Assembly: GCA_902651635.1 (NCBI GenBank)
Contig: CACRSC010000154.1
Coordinates: forward strand, 1-21,402
Direction of reading: 5' to 3'
DNA: 21,402 nt
DNA from: Mastigamoeba balamuthi
Lineage: Eukaryota; Evosea; Mastigamoebida; Mastigamoebidae
Shown here: piece after piece, positions 8,517 through 16,479 of the stretch
Layout: every line of letters begins with the position of its first letter
Position numbering within the stretch: position 1 is the stretch's first letter
The notes under the pieces: model-generated
What the model was told of the DNA's origin: nothing
Database searches by the model: none
What the model saw: only the letters and a program-made list of their open reading frames with translations
Program-made: the position numbers and the translations under genes

Positions 8517-8945
8517 TTATACTTTCTTCCTTAAATCCCTAAGAGCATTCCCTGATTCTATCAATCGTTTTTCATTTGCTTCCCTTCTTTTCTCAAGTGC
8601 TTCAATTTGCTGTGTCCATTCTGATTGCTTTCTTGCATTCATTTCCCGAATTATTTTTAATTTCTCTTCTGCTTCTCTGAGTAATTCGGCTTTTTGTTTG
8701 ACAATAAATATTAGTTGTAAATGTGAAATGACAATATTAAACTGCCAAGTTGTCCTGAAATCATAGTCTCCTGTCATTATATTTGGAATCCGGAATAATC
8801 CGGCCCATTTTGCAGTTCTCGGTGAATGCACAATGCTGAATAAATATTTCTTATTGAAATACTCCTCATTCAGTTCTGACATTCTAATGCAATCGATTTT
8901 ATAATAAATTTCGTTGCAGATATATTCATTGAAGACTAATTCCAT
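8517..8945 (-). CDS. viral protein with C-terminal coiled coil, 142 aa
   Basis: Intact minus-strand gene of 142 codons from ATG 8945. The N-terminal part (MELVFNEYICNEIYYKI) shares the pattern F-x2-Y-I-x-N-E-I-Y-x-K-I with the gene at 402. A globular middle (about 30-80) is rich in W, F and I. Residues about 82-142 form a long charged coiled coil (K/E/R with heptad leucines), ending LRDLRKKV. It is transcribed opposite to its neighbours and is flanked by direct repeats at 8374-8485 and 8961-9075, which suggests it entered by insertion or duplication. No known family was recognised. An oligomerising structural or scaffold role is only a guess. Confidence 0.65.
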   Translation of the reverse strand: MELVFNEYICNEIYYKIDCIRMSELNEEYFNKKYLFSIVHSPRTAKWAGLFRIPNIMTGDYDFRTTWQFNIVISHLQLIFIVKQKAELLREAEEKLKIIREMNARKQSEWTQQIEALEKRREANEKRLIESGNALRDLRKKV

Positions 8946-8960
8946 TATTATAATAATAAT

Positions 8961-9075
8961 TGGTAAAAATAAAAAAGAATAATTTTAAAAACATAAGGTT
9001 TATTATGGATATTATTAATATTGTTATTGGGTTAATTTCTATTTCTTCTATTTTATTTTTAACATTATTATATTA
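8961..9075. repeat. direct repeat, right copy (about 110 bp)
   Basis: Right-hand partner of 8374-8485. The first 28 bases are identical and the remainder is diverged. It includes the start of the membrane-protein gene at 9005, so the left copy may be a relic of that gene's 5' end. Confidence 0.6.
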
Positions 9076-9367
9076 TAATATGAACAATATCACAAACAAT
9101 CAGATAATTGACAAATCAATTTTCAAAGCAATCCACTACAACAAAAAGAGAAATATAATTCAGTTTTTCGAATATATCTCCTTAGGTCGTTATATGAATG
9201 ATGAGCAAAATTATTGCTATGCATGCAATTTGGAAAATGATAAGATGCGAAACCAGTTGAATATTTATGATTACAATCATTATCTCATGATGAGAAAGAG
9301 AGAATTTCGCAGGCAGTTATTCAATCTGTTTCTTACTGCTCGCTTGATTCGGCTTCTATCAAACTGA
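9005..9367 (+). CDS. small membrane protein, one N-terminal TM helix
   Basis: 120-codon gene; ATG 9005 is chosen. A longer frame opening at a TTG in the repeat at 8960 is not needed and would add a basic leader. Residues about 3-24 (IINIVIGLISISSILFLTLL) form one strong membrane helix. They are followed by an N-rich stretch and a basic, tyrosine-rich tail with one C-x2-C (CYAC) near residues 74-77. The likely topology is N-terminal anchor with a soluble C-terminal domain. Small membrane proteins of this kind occur in virion inner membranes of large DNA viruses. No specific family is recognised. Confidence 0.6.
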   Translation: MDIINIVIGLISISSILFLTLLYYNMNNITNNQIIDKSIFKAIHYNKKRNIIQFFEYISLGRYMNDEQNYCYACNLENDKMRNQLNIYDYNHYLMMRKREFRRQLFNLFLTARLIRLLSN

Positions 9368-9417
9368 AAGCGCGTTTATTTTTGATAATTAAAATCTGTA
9401 TACATTCTATATCAGAA

Positions 9418-10074
9418 ATGGCAGAGGTTTTTAAATGCTCCCGTTGCAAAGTAAATAAAGAAGTCAGCGAATATCCTCAAAACAAAAATAAATCTCAGTC
9501 GAAAGTTTGTCAGAAATGTTTTGATTACCGAGCCAAATTCAATGAAAATAAGAAACAATTTAAATATGAACTTGATGATTCGTGGAAAGCACATCCAACA
9601 TATACAAATTATTTCTGCAATGCATCTGGTCAGGTTGTGAATAATTCTACAAAGAAACTTATTGGAGCAGTTCAGCAAACTGGATATATACAATTAGGAA
9701 TATATTATGAAAATAAACTAATCCATATATATTGCCATCGATTTGTTTGGGAGTGTTTCAATGGAATTATTGATGACGAAGCCCTTGTTATCAATCATCT
9801 CAACGAAATAAAAAATGATAACAGAATTGATAATTTAGAACTTTTAAGCAAATCAGAAAACACAAAGAAATCCTCAAATAAAATAAATGGAACGAGAAAG
9901 CCTAAAAAGTGTATTGGAAAACAAATTGATGAATAAAAATTTATTGAATATAAATCACTGAAGGATGCAGAAAGAAAAACTAAATGCTGTCATCAGTCAA
10001 TTCAAAAAGTCTGTGACGGTATACACAATTCTTGTTCTGCCAAAGATGGAAAAAATGGATTTTTCAATACATAA
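9418..10074 (+). pseudogene. zinc ribbon + NUMOD4/HNH endonuclease with in-frame stop
   Basis: ATG 9418 (MAEVFKCSRC) is preferred over the upstream in-frame start at 9382. Residues 7-34 form a zinc ribbon (C7, C10, C31, C34) like those of the gene at 7683. Then comes a NUMOD4-like segment (SWKAHPTYTNYF ... GQVVNN). The HNH core follows, with CHRFVWECFNG (H107), INHLNE (N126-H127) and NDNRIDNLELLSKSEN. After TAA at 9934-9936 the same frame stays open to TAA 10072-10074. It contains YKSLKDAERKTKCCHQSIQK, a NUMOD1-like DNA-binding helix pair that normally ends such enzymes. The family comprises homing-type or free-standing nucleases, common in giant viruses. The nuclease core is intact but the DNA-binding tail is cut off. 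Confidence 0.7.
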
Positions 10075-10103
10075 TATAAAAACAATTTTATTTATTATTT
10101 CAA

Positions 10104-10475
10104 ATGAATAAAATTGAACTCAACTTTTATCAAAACATCCAAACTCGACTGCAAATCGCTCTATCACACAAAACTAATTTTAAATTGCAGTATTTTGATT
10201 GCACAGCCACACAGTTCACTGATTACATCGAATCCCAATTTTCACCTGAAATGACATGGGGAAATTATGGCAGAGTTTGGTGCTTGACAAACATTATTCC
10301 ATATTTCTATAATAATCCCTCTATGGAAGAAGTCTATGAGCGAATGCAATTTTTCAATTTCAAACCAATATTAATTAAAGATAATGTGCCCCGAGAGGTG
10401 ACACCAGATGATGTCAAAACATTCCTTCGTCTAAAACGAAAATATAAAAATATAAATTCAAAGTATTATGACTAA
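10104..10475 (+). CDS. HNH-fold protein lacking the catalytic Asp-His
   Basis: Intact 123-codon gene. Residues 31-94 follow a known viral/phage HNH-like family: a C-T-x2-Q/E-F start, Y/L-E-S-Q-F, then TWGNYG (51-56), W, IIP (64-66), and finally FNFKPI ... KDN. In that family, W-h-x-D-H-I-I-P carries the catalytic Asp-His. Here the corresponding residues read WCLTNIIP, so both D and H are replaced (T62, N63). The fold is probably kept but nuclease activity is probably lost, leaving perhaps a DNA-binding or structural role. It overlaps the next gene by 8 bases, as in compact viral genomes. The assignment rests on motif memory only. Confidence 0.55.
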   Translation: MNKIELNFYQNIQTRLQIALSHKTNFKLQYFDCTATQFTDYIESQFSPEMTWGNYGRVWCLTNIIPYFYNNPSMEEVYERMQFFNFKPILIKDNVPREVTPDDVKTFLRLKRKYKNINSKYYD

Positions 10476-10591
10476 CCCAAAGAAACATCTAAATTATCAT
10501 GCCATATGGTATCTCCGCAATAGAGAGAGAGAACTTGCGAAAAACAAATTAAGACATCAAAAACGAAAGAAAAAGACTAACCCAGAAGACA
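10468..10591 (+). CDS. basic small protein, 3' end lost in gap
   Basis: Frame opens at ATG 10468, overlapping the preceding stop, and runs into the N run at 10592. The visible 41 residues are strongly basic, with Y-x2-N-R-E-R-E-L-A-K-N-K-x-R and a KRKKK cluster. This helix-rich lead-in often precedes HNH or zinc domains in viral proteins. The rest is not visible. Confidence 0.4.
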
Positions 10592-10798
10592 NNNNNNNNN
10601 NNNNNNNNNNNNNNNNNNNNNNNNNNNNNNNNNNNNNNNNNNNNNNNNNNNNNNNNNNNNNNNNNNNNNNNNNNNNNNNNNNNNNNNNNNNNNNNNNNNN
10701 NNNNNNNNNNNNNNNNNNNNNNNNNNNNNNNNNNNNNNNNNNNNNNNNNNNNNNNNNNNNNNNNNNNNNNNNNNNNNNNNNNNNNNNNNNNNNNNNNN
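10592..10798. other. assembly gap, 207 N
   Basis: Run of 207 N. It joins the end of one plus-strand gene and the end of one minus-strand gene. The true gap length is unknown. Confidence 0.99.
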
Positions 10799-10949
10799 TC
10801 CTCTTACTTTTATTTTCTTTTAATGATACCAGTTCCTCGAGTTCTCTCAAAACATCTTGAAATTGTTCTCTCGGTTTCGACAAGTCAGTTATGAAATCAT
10901 ATAAATAATCATCGAAAACAATAAGACAAGTTAGCAATTTATCTCTCAT
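10799..10949 (-). CDS. N-terminal 50 aa of a minus-strand viral protein
   Basis: ATG 10949 opens a minus-strand frame that runs 50 codons into the gap. The visible part (MRDKLLTCLI, then acidic and leucine-rich helices ending in a basic KENKSKR) looks helical, and no family is recognised. It is divergent from the helicase gene at 11028, with 78 bases between starts. Confidence 0.45.
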
Positions 10950-10989
10950 TGTTATTATTATAAAATAATATTATAATTTTTCTAAAATG

Positions 10990-11001
10990 ATATAAAGAAA
11001 T
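10990..11001 (+). promoter_or_regulatory. viral promoter-like motif ATATAAAGAAAT
   Basis: Third exact copy of the 12-mer, ending 26 bases before ATG 11028 of the helicase gene. Confidence 0.65.
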
Positions 11002-11027
11002 AATTATATGTAATAGTATTATTATAA

Positions 11028-12609
11028 ATGGCGACTTTCCAAAAACCCCCAACCCCATTTTCAATAAGTGAATGCGAGAAACTTTGGAAAGAAGAACCAA
11101 CAACAGCAATTAAATACGTCTGCCAATATTATTATAGATGTCTGGACCCAATCTGTGTCGTTTTCAATAATGTCGCACTGAAGAAATACCAGTTTATCCA
11201 ATATGGAGAAATTGCTCACCATATGCCTAACTTGATCGCAGTGGCTGATGATGACAATCAAAATAAAATTTCTCTACAAAAACTCTGGACCAAAAAGTCA
11301 ATGACACTTTATCTTTCTGTGAATGTAAACGAGCCAGAATTCTATATTAAAGATGGTGTCCAATATCTCAACCTCTTCCAGAAGCCCGATTTTGATTTAA
11401 CAAGGAAATACGAGTCATTTGATAAAACTGTCAGAGATGGAGTCGACTGCATATGGTCCCACATTAAAACCGTCCTTTGCTCAAATAATAAAGAATTGTT
11501 CCAATATGTGCACGATTGGATATGCAATATGGTTTGCCTAAAACAGAACAAAACTGCTTTATACATTAAAGCACAACAAGGGGTCGGGAAGAGCATTATT
11601 ACAGACTTTCTGTGTGATAAAGTTTTACCCAAAATATTATATCGTTCTGAAGATGGGAAAATCCTGACAGAGTGGAATAGTCTTCTTGTTGGCAAAGTTC
11701 AGTTCGTTATGGAGGAGTTACCATGTGCTACTACATCGCAGTGGATTACTTACTCGAACAAACTCAAGCAAACTAATCACAGGAGACAGTTTCACTCGTC
11801 TGGAGAAGAACGAAAAAAATTTCGTTGTTGAAAATTACCTCAATTTCATTTTCTGCACTAACAATAATGCTATCAAAGTTGATAATGACGACAGACGATA
11901 TGCCATCCTCGATGTATCAAACGAGAAAAAAGGTAACATGAAATATTTCGATAAACTTGTCGATTACACTTGCTACAATAAAGATGTTCCTCATGCATTT
12001 TTCAATTATTGCCACGAAAATATTAATAAAGATTTTGACCCAAGACAAATACCAATAACGCAAAGTAAGACAGATTTAATATATGATAATCTGCCCTCTG
12101 TGGTCCGATATATTAAAGAAGCATTTCTGCTAAAGAAGAAAAACCTGACAAATAAATTTTCAGAATTTTACGAGCATTATGGCTCTTGGTGTGAAGCAAC
12201 AGGGAACAGACTGACCTCAAAGATTAATACATCGAAAACGCTTTAAGAATTCGGGATTAAAACTAAAGACGAAAACCACAATATCAAGTGGATGGATATG
12301 AACTATGAAGAACTATACAATTTCTTTAAAGAAAGAAACCTAATTCACAACACGGATGAATTCAAAGAGGTGGAAATTGGCAACCTTGAAACCGAGGAAA
12401 ATATTATGAAGAGAATTCTTTCTGATAAAGCACTATGCAAAAAGTTAATGAGCAAACTTAGAATGATGCAAATAAGCGAGGAAGCCAAACAGATAATTAA
12501 GAATGAAGCAGAATACCAAAAGAGAAGACAACCACCAGAAGTAATAAAGGACCTAAGTATAAAAAAATCAAATAAATATGAAAAAATATTTGAAGAACTT
12601 TTTGATTAA
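11028..12609 (+). pseudogene. D5-like SF3 helicase (primase-helicase family), broken
   Basis: Superfamily 3 helicase of the poxvirus-D5/DUF5906 group, which unwinds DNA ahead of the viral replisome as a hexamer. Frame 1 runs from ATG 11028. It carries Walker A (QQGVGKS, residues about 183-189) and Walker B (QFVMEEL, EE at 229-230). A one-base change near 11770 moves coding to a second frame with LITGDSF, the sensor-type FIFCTNN and DDRRYAIL. This frame meets TAA at 12244-12246 and stays open to TAA 12607-12609. The tail is a helical, charged segment. The first 170 residues show no AEP primase motifs, so this is a helicase-only form or the primase lies elsewhere. It has the shared promoter motif upstream, and its stop overlaps that of the opposing gene at 12606. 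Confidence 0.75.
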
Positions 12610-12855
12610 ATAACTTGTAGTTGTTCCCTTGTATACAATACAGGGACAATTTTATTTGTATCCAAATTTTTAATTTGATAGAGCGGAGGATTATTCGGTT
12701 CGAATAATGGTGCCACAACCTCATACAATGGCTTATTGAACCATTTGATATCTGCTTCTCGAATATTTCCATAAAGTTTTTTTCCGTGGATATCTTGGGC
12801 TTATCATCAAACGAATTTTTGTTTTAGGAGAATTTATAACATTATATTCATTCGA
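12606..12855 (-). pseudogene. 3' stump of a viral gene cut at the host junction
   Basis: Minus-strand frame ending at TAA 12608-12606, sharing bases with the helicase stop (tail-to-tail overlap). The last 57 or so codons read cleanly (GNIREADIKWFNKPLYEVV, PLFEPNNPPLYQIKNLD, final REQLQVI). Upstream, between about 12775 and 12815, the frame changes at least once. Viral-looking sequence (NVINSPKTKI) continues to about 12850, where the host palindromic repeat begins. The 5' part of the gene is therefore missing. No family is recognised. A shadow frame that reads on into the repeat (starting at 12963) is not a gene. Confidence 0.5.
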
Positions 12856-14930
12856 GCCCCCATACTCACTTGCTTGCATGCAAAGACATCTATTAATAAA
12901 TGTGCTATTTCTTCTTTTTCCCCCAAACCCACTGGCCCTTGAACCCACTGGGCTTGCATGCAATTTTCCTTAATACTTCATTATTAAAGTAGTGTATACA
13001 CAATGATAGAATATTTCATGAAAAAGCATATAGTGAAAATATGGATTGATGGTTCAGATGAGATGTCATGCTGCATTTGATGAATGTGGCTCAATTCTGC
13101 ATTATCACATGCTTGCATGCAATCAGTCGTTTCTAATTGTGTTGTTTACTTGGCATTTACTTTTTTATATTTCCAGAAGATTACTGATTATGATGCATTC
13201 ATTTACAAAATTAGTACTTGCATACAAGCTGCATGGGTATGAAAGCTCATTCAAGCCCCTATACCCACTTGCTTGCATGTAAGAAGTCTATCTAGGTCTA
13301 AGTGCATTATTTCTTCTTTTTCTGATTCTTTGATTGCTTGCCTTTTTTGCTTGCTGAATATTAAGACATGAATGTCTTAAGGTTGAAAGACTTTGATTGC
13401 AATATTCTCAAGGAATGTCATTGTGTTTGCATGCAAGCTGCATGGGTTTGGGAGCTCATTAAAGCCCCAATACCCACTTGCTTGCATTTAAAAGGCATTA
13501 ATTTCTCATACTTATGTCTGTAATTGATCATCAGAAGCATACTCATGAGAATGTAATGACTATTACATGCAAGCTGCATGGATATGAGGGCTCATTCAAG
13601 TCCCCATACCCACTTGCTTGCATGCAATTTCCTTTGAAATTCATATCAAAGCAGCTGAAATACTTTTTATGATATCAATGAAAGCTAAGTTAAGCTTCTT
13701 TCCTATAGGCTTGCATGCAACGAGTCATTTCTTATTGTGAAGTTTAGTTGCTTGATATGAATTTTTTTATCTTACCAGAAGATACTGAATATGAATCAAT
13801 CATTCACATTCTTTTTATTGCATGCAAGTTGTATGAGTACGAGGGTTCATTTGAGCCCCTTACTGATCTTAAGAAAGTCTTTGGTTATTATGTACTAGAG
13901 AAATGGCCTTGAACTTGCATGCAAGTTGCATGGGTTTGGGAGCTCATTCGAGCACCTAAACCCACTTGCTTGAATCCAAGAGGCATTTCCTTTCTTCAAT
14001 CATAAGTCTTATGTTTGATCATCAGGAGGTGATGACTGTTGTGTGCAAGCTGCATGGGTACGGGGGTTCATTCGAGCTCTATATCCACTTGCTTGCTTGC
14101 AAAATACCTTGGCACTATTTTCATGCTGAATTAAATTGAGAGCTAAGCTGAGCTCAAAAGAGAGGGTTTGCTTGCATTCAATAAGCACCAGTATTGATTT
14201 GGTGTTTCATCTTTTCTTCTTCATTTGATTATCTATTATTATTTTGCTTGTTCTCATATTAAGGCATAAGCTTCAGAAGGACTTCGACTGTAAAGCACTT
14301 TCAGGAATGGTCTTGAGCTTGCATGTAAGCTGCATGGGTATGGAGGCTCATTTGAGCCCTCCAAACCTACTTGATTGCACACAAAAATCAGACATTTATC
14401 AGTAATTAATCTGTGCTAGAATTGGAGAGTTCTCATATTATTGTCATAATGGTTACATGCAAGCAGGGATTCATTTGAGTTGCAATACCCACTTGATGGC
14501 TTGCAAGGCAGATCATCATCAATTTGTTTTTTCCGTTGTTAATAAACAACTTATACATTATTCAGAGGAAATTGTTAATGTCTTTCACTGCAGTGTATTA
14601 ATAGGAATTCCCTTATGCTTACATGTAAGCTTCATGGATTTGGGGCTCTTTCGAGCCCCCGAACCCACTTGCTTGTATGCAAGTGGCATTCATTTATTAG
14701 ACTGTTTATTTTGCATTATCATATCATCAGATGCTCATGCAAATACAATAATTGCAACATGCAAGCTGAAACTCATTCGAGCCCTCAAACTCACTTGCAT
14801 GCAAGGCAGATATCATTTTTGTCATTATGTTCTCATACATAGGAATTGCCTTCTGCTTCTTGCATGCAAGTATCAGATTTGTGCATGTGTTTACATCATT
14901 GAAATGATATATTAATTGCATTCAGGCTGA
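12850..14930 (+). repeat. host satellite of ~65-bp imperfect palindromes
   Basis: At least ten full or near-full copies of a hairpin-forming unit. The arms carry GGGTATGGGGGCTC and its complement around an ATTC loop, bounded by TTGCATGCAAGC on both sides. Best copies: 13215-13283, 13427-13491, 13564-13628, 13913-13980, 14040-14103, 14320-14384 and 14618-14687. Half or tip-only copies lie at 12850-12884, 12921-12962, 13109, 13708, 13818-13866, 14167, 14454-14500, 14756-14807 and 14858. The spacers also repeat. The text after the tip at 13109 (TTTCTAATTGTG ... CCAGAAGAT) recurs after 13708, and 13310-13428 recurs at about 14205-14320. It is therefore a higher-order satellite. Short open frames here are repeat translations. 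Confidence 0.8.
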
Positions 14931-15830
14931 TTGGATATGTGGATTTAAGAAGAGGGCCCATTTTAGACCCTGCTGCTAATCATACAACAACACTCAATGC
15001 TCAGGGTGATTACTAATGCTGTCCATGGTGTTTTTGAAATTTACTCTGTATACTCATTGCAACCCATTGCATACCCATTGCATTATCCTGAACAGTGATT
15101 GCTGTCTCACTGCAAAGCTGCTGCTCTCAGCCTGTTGCAGTTCCAGAGTGTGAGTATGTAGTGCTCATTCATTTTTATCATCCAGTTGCCACAGGGAACC
15201 ATCAGCACTGCAGCTGTGCAGGCAAGGCACTGCCCTGCCCTCCAGGCTGCTGCTGTGCAGCTCTTCTGCTGCCCTGGCTGTACAGCCAAGCCTCACCCAG
15301 CAGTTGAGATGCCCTGTTGCAATGGTGTCCAGGATGCTGGCCTGAGTCCCCTCCCAGAGCTCACTGGGCTGCCAGCACGGTGGACAGGCGACCCAAGTCA
15401 ACACAGAAGGAAAAGGAAACCCCAGTCCTTGCAGAAGCAGCAGCAGCAGCAGTGCCAGCTGCACAGGATGTGCACAAGTGCATTTGCTGCACTGCCAGCA
15501 CTGAGTAGGTGAGTGGCCCTGAGCAGAGACCCCACCATTGTCGTGCACTCCCCAGCTACCACCTCCCAGCTGCCATGCAGCTGAGCAGCACCTTGACATC
15601 ACGCAAAGCAATGTCATCAAACCCATCGCCCTCACCATTGCAGCCACTGATGCGGATACGTCCCCAATGCCCCCAGCTGCTGTGCAATAGCTGCACCACC
15701 AGCAATCAGCGGTGCAGTGAACAGTGGCCCCCCCACTGTTACCATGCAGCCTCGAGCTGCCCTGTTGCCATGTGCTGCTGCACAGCTGTGCAGCCGCTTC
15801 ATCTGTAAGTGCTTGACATCGCTTATGTGA
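14931..15830. other. GC-moderate host DNA without a recognised gene
   Basis: Non-viral sequence rich in TGC, CTG and CAG words, including CAG triplets at about 15436-15454. Several overlapping long open frames occur on both strands (for example 15165-15875 minus). Their products are cysteine-, histidine- and tryptophan-rich without domains, as expected from composition. No gene is called. Confidence 0.5.
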
Positions 15831-16150
15831 CATCACCAAACAGCTCCGCCGCCCCCCAGCCGCCCCAGCCGCCACCTCCCAGCCACCTCAGCCGCTGCCC
15901 CCCAGCCGCCCAGCCATCCAGCTGCCCACTGCCTCCACTGCCGCCCCACCACCCTGCCGCCACAGCCGTCACTTCACAGCCACTGCTGCTCCCGCCATCT
16001 GCCACCCACTGCCTGCAGCCCCGCCACCGCTGCACTCACCGCCCCGCTGCCCCTCCCACCACCTCTCACCACCCGCGCCCCGCAGTCGCTGCCCCCGGCG
16101 CCCCCGCCACCCCCAGCTCCAGCCCGCCACCCCACGCTGCCCACACTGCC
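15831..16150. repeat. C-rich low-complexity tract
   Basis: Dense CCGCC/CAGCC/CCACC words over about 320 bases. All frames are open on both strands because of composition (proline/histidine or glycine/tryptophan translations). The G-rich tract at 1-66 looks like the same type of sequence in opposite orientation. Confidence 0.7.
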
Positions 16151-16189
16151 TCTGAGAAGATACACAAATCACGATGACTCATTTTATAC

Positions 16190-16435
16190 TGACTCCCAAA
16201 AAATACTTTGGCGAGAACCACATCTGGGGGAAAAATACTTTGATGAGAACCCCATCCAGGGGAAAATTACTTTGGCAAGAACCCCATCCAGGGGAAAATA
16301 CTTTGGCAAGAACCCGATCTGGGGAATTACTTTTACTTTGGTGAGAACCCCATCTGGGGGAAAATACTTTAGCAAGAACCCCATTCAGGGGAAAAATACT
16401 TTAGTGAGAACCCCATCTGAGGGAAAAGCCCCATG
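16190..16435. repeat. minisatellite, seven ~32-bp units
   Basis: Seven tandem units of 30-36 bases built on AATACTTTGGCAAGAACC followed by CCATCCAGGGG. Variants alternate between CATCTGGGGG and CATCCAGGGG and between GGCAAG and GGTGAG. Open frames through it on both strands are repeat translations. Confidence 0.8.
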
Positions 16436-16479
16436 GATGTACTTAAATTACCTTTCCAGATGATGATTCAAATATTATT

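Noticed and set aside
6371-12246. Reassigned stop codons (TAA or TGA read as sense) in the viral block
   Set aside because: Both TAA and TGA interrupt frames, TAA also ends the intact genes, and many one-base frameshifts accompany the stops. Decay or sequence error fits better than a variant genetic code.
67-12855. Polinton/Maverick or virophage identity of the AT-rich block
   Set aside because: No capsid, protease, packaging ATPase, integrase or polymerase B is visible, and no terminal inverted repeats. The fibre and HNH content fits a giant virus better, although a fragment cannot be excluded.
14457-14915. 152-residue frame in the satellite
   Set aside because: Runs through several palindromes (repeated LACK/HLxC peptides); not a gene.
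12850-14930. CRISPR array
   Set aside because: Repeats are long imperfect palindromes with irregular, partly repeated spacers in eukaryotic DNA with no cas genes.
15165-15875. 236-residue minus-strand open frame
   Set aside because: Overlaps other long frames on the opposite strand; composition is C/W/H/L-rich with no domain or repeat of coding type. It arises from GC-rich low-complexity sequence.
15809-16177. Proline-rich 122-residue frame
   Set aside because: All frames are open here because of C-rich repeats; no coding signal.
16184-16463. Open frames on both strands with repeated peptides (KYFGKNPI type)
   Set aside because: Direct translation of the 32-bp minisatellite.
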